Assembly (NCBI GenBank): GCA_018881555.1
Contig: JACAXG010000169.1
Span: 833,069-897,068 of the forward strand
Direction: 5' to 3'
From: Amblyornis subalaris
Lineage: Eukaryota > Chordata > Aves > Passeriformes > Ptilonorhynchidae
Length of the DNA stretch: 64,000 bases
The position numbers and the translations under genes are program-made. Of the stretch, positions 11,401 through 22,285 are shown in pieces. Under the pieces are notes generated by a model, which did no database searches, was not told where the DNA came from, and was given only the letters and a program-made list of their open reading frames with translations. Numbering within the stretch: the first letter of the stretch is position 1; the number at the start of each line of letters is the position of its first letter.

Positions 11401-13077
11401 TTATCCAGGCACTCCCTTAGGGAATTTCCAGCTTCAGGGGGATTGTTGGCATAGCTTGATATGCCTTGCCCTGGAAGAGAGTCAGGATGGGACAGGCTGA
11501 TGGGAGCGGCTTGGGTTGGGGATGTGGGAGCAAGAGGGCACAGGGCAGTGAGGGCTATCACCCCTCAGCAACACAGGTACTTTTCCAGGGTCCCCATGTC
11601 CCCTGAGACCTGACTGACCCACACTTACATTCCTCTCTAACGTCTAACATGCTTTCAGCAGTGTCCCATGGGTGACACCTTCCCCAGCCAGGATAGCAGC
11701 TGGGGGCACTCCAANGTGGAGGAACGAAAATGGATTCACCATCAAGGTGCTTCAGACCCACACGGAGCTGAGGCCTGGGAGCCAGGGAACTCCCAGCCCC
11801 AGCCAGGGCTCCCCTTGCCCGCAGTGCCAGCCCGAGGGATAGCACTGCCCATCGTGGGCACGGCGAGAGGAGGGGCCAGGTCACCCCACCCACCACTCGA
11901 ACACTCAGAGCAGGATGGAGCCCACGGCAGGGGGATACTGACCCTGGACATCACAGGACAAGGTCTGGCTGACCACTCCAGTGTCGTTCTCCTTGTCTGA
12001 GTCCCACTCGTAGACAAACAGAGAGGTGTGGGACGAGCCCGCGTCNAACACCATCCCATACTGGAAGGGAAATCAAGACATCACGGTGGTGGAGCAGCAG
12101 CAGCCTGGCCCTGGCCCCACTGTGGCCCTGCCAGGGCAATGGGGCCAGAAGATTCCCCAAACCCCATCTCTGAGGCACAGCTGTGCTGTGGCAGAGCAGA
12201 GCAGGGGCCTCAGCCCCCACAGTGACTCAGGGACTTTGTCATTCCCTCTCCTGAGGTCTGTGCAGCAATGCCAGCTTATACAAACATTTCCTCCGTTGTT
12301 TCCTCATGCTTTTTTATTTTCTTTCATGGTCACATACCTTTTGTGTCTAAACTGGCCCCACCTTGGGGCCTGCAACTCTCCCATCTCTTGTGCTCTCTGT
12401 TACCCCATGGGTGCATCCAGCCTGAGCAGGGACTGGCAGGGCCACTCCAGGAGCACTCAGCCAGCTGCCTCTCCCCCATAAAGCCCTCCACCTCACCCCA
12501 AACGCCTGCCAGCCCTNTTCCAGCAGCTGGGGTGGGATGCCAAGCTCGGGGCACGACAGGGGGGAGGCAGGATGCTTGTGCCATGGTGTGAGTGGGTCGG
12601 GATGGCCTGGGCAAGCTGGCAGGAGCAAAGGGCACACGGAGGTGCCATGCCCTGGAAGAGCAGACGGAGCGGGGCAGGGCTCTGCCCTACCCATCTGCCC
12701 CAAGGTAATCTCCAAACCCAGCACAGCGTGGTGATGAGTTCCAGGGGGGCTTCCCCCTCTCACTCAGAGCTGGCCAGGCTGAATTTCTTCTGCCTGCACC
12801 TCGAGGGGAGGATATCACCCCCTCCCGCTACTGCCAAGCAGGTCCTACTGACCCCACCTCCCGTCCCAGCCCCAGGGATGAGCTGTTGGCTCTGAGCACC
12901 TGCCCAAGGTGACTGCTCTCACCAGAAGTGCTCAGAGACCTTCTCCGGGCTCACCTTGACCGTGGGCGGCAGCGTCACATCTTCAACCCTCACCAGGCTG
13001 AGAACCAGGGCGATGATGGAGAGTGCCACCAGTGCCCCAACAATGGCACTGGCAAAGGGCTTCTTCTTAGCCAGCAT
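5441..13077 (-). CDS. ENTPD8: Ectonucleoside triphosphate diphosphohydrolase 8, complete (nine coding exons)
   Basis: Membrane-bound ecto-NTPDase that degrades extracellular ATP and ADP. Coding exons in transcript order: 12955-13077, 11943-12060, 11320-11470, 10152-10311, 9130-9363, 7686-7958, 6955-7065, 6020-6157, 5441-5623. They total 1491 nt and give a 496-residue protein plus stop, the usual family length, with all junctions in frame and GT/AG. The start is the first ATG after an in-exon acceptor; it opens [14 protein letters not shown], with a membrane segment at about residues 10-31. Apyrase regions: DAGSSHT (47-53), GATAGMRLL (122-130), EEEGAYGW (165-172; the N in GGN is silent), [11 protein letters not shown] (202-212), [11 protein letters not shown] (441-451). 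A C-terminal membrane segment (about 471-496) runs to the stop with almost no cytosolic tail. Many N-x-S/T sequons. Convergent with the + strand copy. Confidence 0.95.
6491..6634 (+). repeat. CR1 LINE 3'-end fragment
   Basis: Intron of the minus-strand ENTPD8 gene. The sequence runs from a CCCAGAGAAGCTGTGGATGC motif through CAAGGCCAGGTTGG to CCTTCCAACCCAAACCAG and ends with TGATTCCATGATT, the tail typical of bird CR1 elements in sense orientation. The middle is shortened. Confidence 0.85.
7360..7500 (+). repeat. CR1 LINE 3'-end fragment
   Basis: Intronic in ENTPD8. It carries GTCCAAGGCCAGGCTGGA, the CCCTGCCCACGGCAGGGGCA segment, CCCTTCCAACCCAAACCAG and a GATTCCATGATTA tail, so it is a sense-orientation CR1 3' end. 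Confidence 0.9.
8463..8755 (-). repeat. Old CR1 LINE 3'-end fragment, antisense
   Basis: Diverged antisense CR1: GAGTCACAGAGCAGCTGAGG, CCAACCCCCTCATTAA, AGAGCAGGTTGCTCACAG, then the TCTTGTCCTGGCACTTTGCA and GAGAAGAGCCTGG segments in the expected order. It is more diverged than the other copies in the window. Confidence 0.75.
8816..8960 (+). repeat. CR1 LINE 3'-end fragment
   Basis: Begins CATCCCTGGAAGTGTCCAAG and ends CCAACCCAAACCAGCCTGGG followed by ATCCCATGAT, so it is a sense-orientation CR1 3' end. It lies about 60 bases from an antisense CR1 fragment, giving an inverted pair within one ENTPD8 intron. Confidence 0.88.
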
Positions 13078-13517
13078 TGGGGGGAGGCTCCTGAAAANCC
13101 AAACACGGGAGAAAGGTGGTTGGACAGCTGGGAACAACGGGAACAACGGTGTCAGTGAGAGCTGCAAGGAGATCCACTCCAAAAGGTAACGCTGTCTCAA
13201 GCTGTGCCACTCAGAAACCCTGGTGGATAATCAGATCTTTTCCTGGGGAAAGCAGTCTTAGTATAAAGTACAGGGAGCTGGAGGAAAGAGGGGTTGGTTG
13301 CCCAGCAGCTTGGCACAGCCATGATGGGATCACCACAATCTTCCAGGTCCTGCTGCTGCTCGGCTGCCCACTGCCAGGAGGGATCAGGTCTGGGAGGGGC
13401 AAGGGGAACACTGCAGGGAACAGAGGAAAGCACGGGAAACTGCACAATCCCTCAGTGTGAGACCCCGCAGCAGGGCAGGGGGTTGTGCTTTCCAAGCTGT
13501 GAGGAAGGTCAGCTCAC

Positions 13518-13640
13518 CTGCCGGCGCTCCCGAGCCCTGCACCAGCAGCAGCCCGGCTGTGCCGCGCTGGGATCCCTCAGGGATGGCTCTGTGCTCCTCC
13601 AGGGGCAGCGAACCCTGCTGGGACTTGCCTTTNATGTCCT
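13518..13640 (-). promoter_or_regulatory. ENTPD8: Probable noncoding first exon and TATA-like promoter of - strand ENTPD8
   Basis: The first coding exon has an acceptor just upstream of its ATG (minus strand TTTTCAG before 13090), so a separate 5' exon is needed. On the minus strand a CGGCAG|GTGAGCT donor occurs with the exon ending at 13518. About 110 bases upstream of it is CATNAAAGG (13628-13636), a TATA box if N is A. The position would place transcription start near 13600. Inferred from motifs only; no transcript evidence. Confidence 0.4.
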
Positions 13641-14400
13641 TTGAAAGTGGATACTGCTGGAAAATCTTTCTCCCATTATTTCCTCNGAGAGTTTATCAGC
13701 CTTAGGCAAAACTCTTGGCTATCTGTTCTCCTGTTTGCCTTGCAGGTGTATATTCATGGCCCAGTTTGGCATTGTCCTTATCTTCAGCCAATTAGTTCCT
13801 CCTCCTCCTCATTTGAATGGAATCATATGAAGGACACATCTCTCTGTTTAACCCTTGTCCCTCTGCTTCTCTGAGCTGTCACACCCTCACATTTCTGTTC
13901 TCTCTTAGCTCTCACCAGCCTTAACATTCCCATTAGGAGTCTCTACAAGGTCTGGAAGAGGTGAGAGTGATACTTCCAATATCCAGTGCCCTGGAATCTA
14001 ACAAAGTGGCAGATGCCTTGATAAGTTTTGTTACAATGAGATGGAAAATCACATCAGAGGAGCAGGATTGCCCTGCCGGGGGTGTCTCAGCAACACTGGC
14101 TGGGCTTTGCCAGGGGACACGGGAGAGGCCAAGAGGGCCAAGACACCGTCATGGTCCAGCAGGCCCAGTGGTCACCCCTTCCCTGGGTGTGACCCAGCTC
14201 TGTGCTGCTCCTGGGCTGGAGGTCTCTGCAGAGCCCGAGGAGAGCTGAGGGAGTGGGGAGGACTCAGGAAGGGCAGGGTATCCCACAGGCAGGGTATCCC
14301 AGCCCAACACAGAGCCAGCACCCTGCCCTGGGAGCAGAAGGGCTGGGGAACAGGGATCTGCTCTCTCTGGGCCATGCAGCCGAGCTGCTTCCTGCTGATT
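13641..14400. other. Intergenic, nothing recognised
   Basis: No splice-consistent coding exon, RNA gene or named repeat was seen. It includes a moderately AT-rich segment around 13650-14050 just upstream of the candidate ENTPD8 promoter, which could hold regulatory DNA; there is no specific evidence for that. Confidence 0.4.
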
Positions 14401-14428
14401 CAGCTCCCTGATAAGAGCCTGGCAGGGC

Positions 14429-14543
14429 TATCACAAGGATCTGCGTGGATAGCCCAGTTCCAGCTGCCTCGGCTGAGTCAAAGGGGGCAACGCCGGGAGG
14501 GGAATGCTGTGCTGGGGATCCCTCATTGCCCCTGCCCTCCCCA
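14429..14543 (+). repeat. Dispersed ~115-bp direct repeat, copy A
   Basis: Contains CAAGGATCTGCGTGGATAG, CCCAGTTCCAGCTGCCT, CGGCTGAGTC and AATGCTGTGCTGGGGA in that order. The same blocks recur about 1.37 kb downstream in the same orientation with modest divergence. The family is not recognised. Confidence 0.7.
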
Positions 14544-14649
14544 GCAGCTCCCCAGTGTTTCCGAGGTCCTGCTGCCTGCACTGACAGTGCCCCGCTCTGA
14601 CAGCGGCTGCAGCAGTGCCCGNTGCTCCTCAGACCTCCGGGACACTCCC

Positions 14650-15360
14650 TCTTCCTGTTGTCCCAAACCTGGGATCGTTCACCCTGTGTGCAAGAAGCAG
14701 ATTCGCACTCTGGGTCCAGAAAATGATTTTATTTCACATCTACGCAGCGCTGGGTGGTGAATCCACAAAGCTGACACGCCCTCAGCATGCCAGGTGCCCA
14801 TTTTTACACACTTGAAGTGATAGAAATCAGCGTTTCCCCACAGGTAACAACATAAAGCTCCAGCCATTGGTTTTGCAGTCTCTGTCTTGTTCAAAGATAC
14901 TCTGCACACTCTTTTTGCTGCTCATGCTCTATGGGGAAGGGGCTTTTGTGAGTAAGGGGTGATCACAGCCTGTGGGTTGGGATTTTACTATGCTAATGAG
15001 CACAGGAGTCACACAACATTGTTCTTTGGCTTTGTAATTTGATTTATAGTGTCCTCCTGCTCTTCACTTCTCGGGTCATGGCTCTCAGTTCCTGCAGGAT
15101 TGGTTATTCCCTCATCTTTCNTAAGTTCTTTTGTTTGTCCTGTGCTGCAGTGAATTTTTAACCTTCTCATGGTACTTCATTTCAACAAATCCCCTCTTTG
15201 AGACTTAGCGATATGTCCACAGTGCAATTCCCATAAGTCTCACCCTGTGTTTGAAAAAACATGGTTGACTTTTACCTGAAAGAACAAAATAAACATACAC
15301 TCTTCCATTTTGTGGTACGGTGGCGTGTCAATACAGTCATTACAGGCTCATGGCACTTCA
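14650..15360. other. AT-rich block, possible old LTR-like or other repeat
   Basis: Clearly more AT-rich than its surroundings and without coding capacity. The minus strand has an AATAAA near 14725 and short AT tracts. The overall look (AT-rich, between two direct repeats, no ORF) resembles a decayed retroelement LTR, but I do not recognise the family and see no retroviral gene. It could equally be unique DNA. Confidence 0.25.
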
Positions 15361-15799
15361 CTTCAACATTCCCATTTCCTTTGGAGCCCAGAAGGTGCCA
15401 CCACTCCTGCATTCCCACCTCCACACAACACACAACCTTTGGATTCACATGGATTCAGTGGCAGGGGGTGAATGAGTGGCCCTGCTCTGGAAATCCCCCA
15501 CTGACTGCACAGGGCTGTTCTGAGCANGGGGATCTTGTCCCCACGCAGGCCAGAGAGGCACGGACCAGCCCCAGTCCCCTGGGGACACGTGGCACTGCCA
15601 GTGGCTGTGTGCACCCAGAGCCGACCAAAACCTCCAAATCCAAACACGGNATGAGCAACTCGTCACTTTTTCTGTTCCTTTTGGTAGTAAAGAAACAGAG
15701 GTTTTGTTGAGGGGCTGTTCCCCTCTTGCCCACGCTGGCCCCGCGTGCAGCCCTGCACCTCTGCAGGTGATGCTGCCCTGGCTGTGCTCTGGGAGGTGA

Positions 15800-15917
15800 A
15801 TCGCAAGGATCTGCACGGATAGACCCAGTTCCAGCTGCCTTATCTCGGCTGAGTCNAACGGGGCAATGGGGGGAGGGAAATGCTGTGCTGGGGAGCCCTC
15901 ATTGCACCTGACCCTCC
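15800..15917 (+). repeat. Dispersed ~115-bp direct repeat, copy B
   Basis: Second copy of the segment at 14429: GCAAGGATCTGCACGGATAG, CCAGTTCCAGCTGCCTTATC, GGCTGAGTC, AATGCTGTGCTGGGGAGCCC and CCCTCCCCAGCA. Relative to copy A it has small insertions and substitutions. Confidence 0.7.
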
Positions 15918-15929
15918 CCAGCAACACCC

Positions 15930-18900
15930 TGGCAGCACCCCAGCTCTGTGCTACATCCAGCCCTCAGTGTTCTTCAGATAATCCCACCCAAAGGGGTGAA
16001 GGGGTGTCTCTGCTAAAATTCCAGGTCTCAGGGTGATGTGGTGTCCAAGCATCACAGGACTTGGAAGGGTCAAGGGGTGCCTGGCCCCCAGGAGCAGCTG
16101 CTCTCACGTGGCTCCCCTCGGGTCTTCAGGATCCATCAGCCCCAGCCCTGTTTGGCTTCAGGGCTGTGCTTTGGTGAGTGTGAATTGTGCTATTTACTCG
16201 TAATTGAAAAAGAGACCAAATGTCTCATTCTGACCTCTGAGTGACAAATCTGCTGTGAAGAAGTGTGGCTAGAGTACACACACGCCCCTATTTGATCTGC
16301 TTTTGACATTTATTTATTTGCCTGTGGCCCTTGAAATGACTCTCAGACCCAGAGGGAGTTGCCAGGCTGGTGTGCGGACTCGGTGGGGCTCAAGCCCAGC
16401 CATTGCTGCTGCCGGGCCCTGGGCTGACTGGTGTTTGAGAAATGAGATCACCTCCATTGCTAACACCTTCCTGGTGCCTTCTGAAAGGAAAACACTCTGA
16501 CTCACGTTTAAAAAACGGAGTCTCTCATTTCCCCAGCACTCAGTTTCTGCTCTGTGAGGTCATCCCAGTCCAGAGGCNGGAGGTGCAGGCAGGGCCTCTG
16601 TGCACGTCCCGTGTCTCCAGGTGAGCTGCTCCTGCCCCATGTTCCTCTTCCAGATGTATCCTGGGTTTTGCTGTGACTTGTCCCAGCAGGGACCAGCCCC
16701 AGCCCTCCCTTCCGCTCTGATTCCAGCAAGACCGGTGGGGTTTGGACCATTTGAAGCTTCCGTTTGGATGCCCATGCCTGCTGCTCCTGGCTGGCAAATA
16801 GCACACCAGACCTGTCCTCCTCCCCACAGCCTTTCCCAGTTGTTAAACCTGGCCTGGCTGCCCTGACTGTGACAGTCCTGGTGCCACCTCTCAGCTGTGG
16901 GTGCTCTGGGTCAGGGACAAGTGCCTGGAGCCAGCCCCTGTGCCAACCATGGGCACCCCAGTCCATTCCCCTTCCCCATGCACAGCTACAACAGAGCAGG
17001 TGCTGCTCTAGGGGCAGCTCCAACCCCCAGGGTACTTGGATGGGGCTTAGCACAGCACTTGCATCCTTGTGAGATCCCCAAAATTAATGATATCATTGAA
17101 AAGATCAGTCTTTGGATGTTGGCAGCGGCTGAGCCCTGCAGGGAAGGGTGCCTGGGAATGGGGACAGCTCCCAGCTGGGGAGTTCTGTGTTGCTCAGTGC
17201 TGTGGTCATGGGCTCTGTGTCTGCTGGGATGGAGGGATGTGGTGGAGGGATGCTCCTGGAGGCTGAGGCTGTTACTCTCTCACCAGCTGTGTTGCCTGGG
17301 GGTGAGAGCACCAAGGTCGGGGTGTCTCGGATCTGACTCATGAGAGCCCCAGGCACGGGCTCTCCTCTGGCTCCGGCCACCCCGAGGGGTTTTTCTTCCT
17401 GAGCACAGGGAAACAAGGATGAAGCCCCCTCAGGGCAGGAGTTTCCCCTCCACCGATGTCACAGTGAGCACGTGGGGACAGCATAGGAGAGAGATTGAGA
17501 CGAGAAGCTGCTCTTGAGATGTTTGATTGCCTCCAACAATCAGCAGGGCCGTAAGAAAACAAGGCAGAAGATGAAAGGATGACTGATGGAGGTGTCTGTC
17601 CCTCACAAACGCTGGAAGGGCAGGACACTGCTCAAACCACGACCTCAGGGTCCTTCCAGGAAGCAGCTCCCAGAGCAGAGCTATCCACCACACTGGGATG
17701 TTAAAGCCACGGAGGAGGTCACACAGTCCCCAGGTGCTGCGGTGGGGTGGAGGTCCCTTGGGCCACCCATTCCCAGATGTCTCTTTTGGGAGCCCCCCTT
17801 GGCCCCTCTGGAGGCTCAGGTCATGCCAAACCCCTGTCCCCCCGGTGCATGGAGCCCATCTGCNCTGTTCCACACAGGCTCTGCTCTGGAGGTGCCGCAT
17901 GGACACGGCAGCACTGGCCTCTCTCCTGCCAGCATTCCCATCCCCAATGCCAGATGGCTCTCCAAGGGCTGCTCCTGTCCCTGCAGGAGCTGGGACACAC
18001 GGAGAGGGGTGGCAGCTGCAGGGATGCTGGTTTGGCACCTGGGCAGGGCTGTGCAGAGGCTCCTTCCCCACCACCCCAGGAGTTTGGAGGGGCTCAGGGC
18101 TGGGGTCTGCAGCAGCAGCTTAGGGAAGCTGCATCGCCTGCCAGGCCTCCTGGCTGGGGACTGGGGCACTCCCCTGACGTGCTGTTGGGTTTGGGAAAGG
18201 CCCAGCTGGCAGCAGTACCCAACCCACCAGCCACAGCAACAAAAATAAACCCAGAGGTGAGCTTTTCATCTTTGCCAGAGCATATTCCAGTGTGGAAGAG
18301 TGCTGGCCTGAGACTTGAAGAGTTCCCAGCCCCATGCCAGACACCTCATGGCCACACCAGGCATGGAATGGGTGTCAGGCTGTCCCCTCAAGCAGCGTCA
18401 GCAGGCAGAGAGGGTCCAGCAGGATTCCTCCAAGGGGGATGGTCCCCGGAGTTCTGTGTGGCCACAGGCTGGTGTACCAGCACTGCACACTGCTGGGGGC
18501 CAGGGCAAATGCCTCCCAGCAAGGTTTGTTCCAGGACTTGGTGGCCCTGGGCACGGCAGGCAACTCCTCTGCACCAGGAGTGAGTCCTGGGAAGGGACAC
18601 GGCTGGTCCTGGCCGCCAGACCATCCCCCTGCCCCAGCACCCCCATCAGGGCAGCACACTCAGTGCCACCGTTCAGCATCGTGTCACCCCTGTGTCCCCA
18701 CAGCCCCGGGGAGGCTGCCTTACCTCGGAGGAGCAGAGCTGGGACACGCTGATCGCTGGCTCGTCCCCAAGGCAGCAGCAAAACACTGGCAAAGCCTCTT
18801 GCAGGTGGGGTGGGTGGCACACGGGCGATGTGGCACACGGGGGGATGTGGCACTGTCCCCCCGTGTTGGACACCACACCCCAGTGACAGGGCTGGTGTCA

Positions 18901-18950
18901 GTTTGGGACTGAAGGTCCGGGCAGCCCCGCCGGGGCCGGGCAGCAGGAAA
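15930..18950. other. Intergenic, nothing recognised
   Basis: Three kilobases with no exon-like ORF bounded by splice sites, no recognised protein similarity on either strand and no clear named repeat. A short AT-rich patch lies at about 16180-16340. Confidence 0.45.
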
Positions 18951-18964
18951 CGGCTCCGTCCCTG

Positions 18965-19060
18965 CGCAGCGTCGCAGCGAGGCTGAGGGATGTCATCATC
19001 TGTTTGATCTTCTTTGGGTTTGATGAGCCCCTTCCTTAGTTTATTAATTAGCTGGTGGTT
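18965..19060. other. Small AT-rich island in GC-rich intergenic DNA
   Basis: A ~95-bp AT-rich segment in GC-rich surroundings. On the minus strand it stays open and would read LINKLRKGLIKPKEDQTDDD, a plausible hydrophilic peptide, but I see no clear flanking splice pair and no known similarity. It may be a conserved noncoding element, an unrecognised exon or chance. Confidence 0.3.
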
Positions 19061-19611
19061 GGGAGCGGCGGGAGTGTCCAAAGGCACCACCGGTCCCCAG
19101 AGCCACTCAGTGAGTGTCCCCTCCTGACTCAGAGGCTTCGCTGCTCGTCCTGCTCCTCTCCTGTCCCTCACCTGCTATGGCTCCAGTTCCTCCGTGCCCT
19201 CAGACACTGCCCCCACGCAGCTCCCACCTCCATGGCCCCCGCCCAGCCCTGCCCAGCCCCACACCAGTGACCCCGCGCTGCTGCTGACACAACTCCTGTG
19301 ACGGCAGGTGACGGAACACCCGNGGCCTGTGCACTCGGGGTGACAGGGTGTGTGTGGCACAACCACATCACGGGGACACCGAGGGGTGGGTGAACTCACA
19401 CTGATGTGAGCTGGAGGTGACGAGGAGCAGTGGCTGCCTCCTCCCAGGTGACGTGTCCTTGGCCCACGTGAGCAAATGACCGGCTCCATGCGGACTCACC
19501 TGAGCACCCAGGGCTGTTACGGTGACACTGAGCCCTGGGAAAACACATCCCAAGGTGAAGCAGTAGCCAAAGAGCACCTGTGAGGCAGGTCCCAGTGCCA
19601 CNGCAGGGTGT

Positions 19612-20170
19612 GAAAGAATCACAGGATATCCTGAGCTGGAAGGGACCCACCAAGATCATCCAGTCCAACCCCTGGCCCTGCACAGACACCCCAACAATCC
19701 CACCCTGTGCATCCCTGGGAGAATTGTCCAAACACTCCTGGAGCTCTGGCAGCCTTGGGGCCGGGACCATTCCCTGGGGAGCCTCTTCAGTGCCCACCAC
19801 CCTCTGGGAGGAGAACCTTATCCTGATATCCAACCTGACCCTCCCCTGGCACAGCTCCAGCCATTCCCTGGGTCNTGTCACAGAGAGCAGAGATCAGAGC
19901 TGCCCCTCAGGAGGAGCTGCAGCCCCTGGTGAGCTCTGCCCTCAGTCTCCTCTGCTCCAGCTGAACTGACCAAGTGCCCTCAGCAGGTCCTCATGAGGCC
20001 CCTCCGGACCCTTCACCATCCTGGTGTCCCTCCTTTGGACACTCTCTCACAGCTTTAGATCTTTCTTATACTGTGGTGCCCAAAACTGCCCCCAGGACTC
20101 GGGGTGNGGCTCCCCCAGTGCAGAGCAGAGCGGGACAATCCCCGCTCTTGACTGAGAGAGGACCAAGCAA
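19612..20170 (-). repeat. CR1 LINE 3' portion, antisense
   Basis: Starts GAATCACAGGATATCCTGAG, continues GGAAGGGACCCACCAAGATC, CCTGGCCCTGCACAGACACC, TCCCTGGGAGAATTGTCCAA, and runs to TGGTGCCCAAAACTGCC and CAGAGCAGAGCGGGACAAT. This is the standard order of an antisense CR1. It is closely related to the copy at 30230. Confidence 0.92.
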
Positions 20171-21380
20171 AAGAGGTTTTCCTGTCCTGTATCCTGGACC
20201 CTGATGTCTGCCCAGGATGGGCCACCTGGAGTCACTGTGGACGTGGAGCCAGGTGCCACCTGAAACAGGGGCTGGTGGGAGCAGGTCACACTCAGCATCC
20301 AATCCCCAGTACAGACCAGTCTGGGCTGAATCTGTGTCAGTTTATGGATCTTGCTGGCNGGGGCTGCTGCTCCTCCCACCACCGTTCTGTGACAGGCAGG
20401 ATGAGCTGGCAGCAGCACAAAGGGACAGCCACTGTCACCAACAGGAGCTTCCTTGCAGTTCCCACCGGCTTTCAAGAGAGAAGGGGAGCAGCCACTGGTC
20501 TCGTTGTCAGCAGAGGGTCTCATGGGGAGATCGGCCCTACCCACACAGCCCTGGTGCCCCTCGGGCCTCCGAGCTGGCATAACAGTGACAGGGCAGAGCA
20601 GTGACAGGGCAGTTCCTGTCCCTGATCCCCCCTGCACAGACCCCAGGGCAGCAGGGCAGAGATGGGGCTCTGGGGGGCAGAGCCACAGCTGGGCCAGGGA
20701 GCAGCCCAGCTTGGAGGGGAAGCCCTGGCTGCCNGGAGAGGTTTGGTCAGGGGTAACAGCAGCAGCAGGTCTGTGCCAAAGGTCTGTGACACAGTGTGGG
20801 AAAGACACCAGGCTCTGGGCTGAGGGTGAGGGGCAGATCCACTGTCCCCAACACCCTCGTGGTGGGAGNTGGACACGAGGGATGCCGGGGTGAACTGGCA
20901 CTGGGACTTCTCCATGACTGGTCTGCACTTCCACGAGGAATACTGAATTCCTCCTACTCTCTGGGGGGTCTGGGGACAGTGTTGCACCCCTGACCCCCCT
21001 TCACAACCAGCATCAGCTGTGCAGGCTCCTGCCCTCCTCACACCCTTATTGCCATATTTAGGGAATGGAAGTGAAAGACAAAGAACACATTTCTGCTCAG
21101 AAATACACACATCAGTGCTCTCTGGCTCACAGCATGGCCCCACAACCCCTTGTCAGCGCACTGAAGGGANGAAGTGCTGAAGGGATGAAGTACTCAGGCA
21201 GGTGAGGGGACAAATGGAAAGCCACGAGCAGCTGCTGCTGGCCTCAGGTAGGGCAGGGGAACACTCTGGGGTGTACCAGGGGATCTACAGCAACCACCCA
21301 CCCCCCAGGCAGTTCCTGCTCTCCAGGCAGCACTTTCAGGTACAACTGCTTTCGAGGCAAAAAGATTTTTATAAATAAAC
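20171..21380. other. Intergenic, nothing recognised
   Basis: No supported gene, RNA or named repeat. It ends in the region just downstream of the TMEM203 poly(A) signal (minus strand). A very short local duplication, CTGAAGGGA-GAAGT/TGAAGTACT, occurs near 21160-21195. Confidence 0.4.
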
Positions 21381-21398
21381 CCAATCCTTCAACGCATT

Positions 21399-21404
21399 TT
21401 TATT
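21399..21404 (-). terminator. Poly(A) signal AATAAA, TMEM203
   Basis: The plus strand reads TTTATT inside an AT-rich patch about 255 bases past the TMEM203 stop codon. It is the first AATAAA on the minus strand after the gene, giving a short 3' UTR. Confidence 0.65.
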
Positions 21405-21656
21405 CTAAAATAAAATAACTGGCCCNCCCAGCAGCCCTCGCAGGACAGGACAACAGAGGAGCTGAGTGAGCACAAACAGGGATGTGAAGCTTTTGGAAAA
21501 ACGTGATGCTCTGCAGCACGGCAGCCAGCTGGGGCACAGCCCCTGTCCCAGCCTGTCCCCAGCCTGTCCCCCGCCCCTCCGCACGGGGACAGCGGCGGGA
21601 GCAGCCCCAGCACCGAGCCCGGGGGTGGCGGGCACGTCCCCTCGGCTGTGCCGGGC

Positions 21657-22067
21657 TCAGTTCACGCGGCAGGCCCGGATCATGAGCAGCTGGAGCAGGA
21701 TGAAGACGGGCGACATGATGAGCCCGTACCAGAGCTCCCGCGTGTGCTCCACCAGCTTCTGGCACAGCAGCATCTCGAACACGAACTTGAGGCTGAGGAT
21801 GGTGAGGATCCAGAAGAGCCGCAGCACGGCCAGGCGCTTCTCGCCGTCCTGGAATAGCCGAACGGACACGATGGTGGTGAAGTAGGTGCTGAGCCCGTCG
21901 GCGGCGAAGAAGGGCACGAACACGACCCACCAGGAGAGCCCGGCGGCCGCGCCGTCCACCTTGAGCACGAGCAGCACGGAGAAGGCGAGCAGGGCCACCC
22001 CGTGCAGGAAGATCTCGAAGGTGGCGAAGCCGAGCCACTGCACGAGCTCGCGCAGGGAGAACAGCAT
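21657..22067 (-). CDS. TMEM203: Transmembrane protein 203
   Basis: A single coding exon of 136 residues plus stop, exactly the length known for vertebrate TMEM203. It starts MLFSLRELVQWLGFATFEIF and ends LLQLLMIRACRVN. The central FFAADGLSTYFTTIVSVRLF and QDGEKRLAVLRLFW stretches are diagnostic. Four hydrophobic segments are visible (about residues 15-37, 46-70, 79-103, 113-130). The family is an ER-resident multi-pass protein implicated in calcium homeostasis and STING signalling and required for spermatogenesis in mouse. No Ns or breaks. Divergently paired with NDOR1 and sharing its promoter region. Confidence 0.97.
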   Translation of the reverse strand: MLFSLRELVQWLGFATFEIFLHGVALLAFSVLLVLKVDGAAAGLSWWVVFVPFFAADGLSTYFTTIVSVRLFQDGEKRLAVLRLFWILTILSLKFVFEMLLCQKLVEHTRELWYGLIMSPVFILLQLLMIRACRVN

Positions 22068-22214
22068 CGTCCGGGGCTACGGCACCGGCCCGGCCCGGCC
22101 CGGCCCCAGCACCGACATCGACACCGGCCCCGGCACCAGCCGCTGACCCGGCACCGGCCCGGCCCCACCACCAGCACCAGCCTCTGACCCGGCACCGGCC
22201 CGGTCCGGCCGCAG

Positions 22215-22285
<71 letters not shown>

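Noticed and set aside
14650..15360. Endogenous retrovirus
   Set aside because: AT-rich and flanked by repeats, but no gag, pol or env similarity, primer-binding site or matched LTR pair could be shown. Kept only as an unclassified block.
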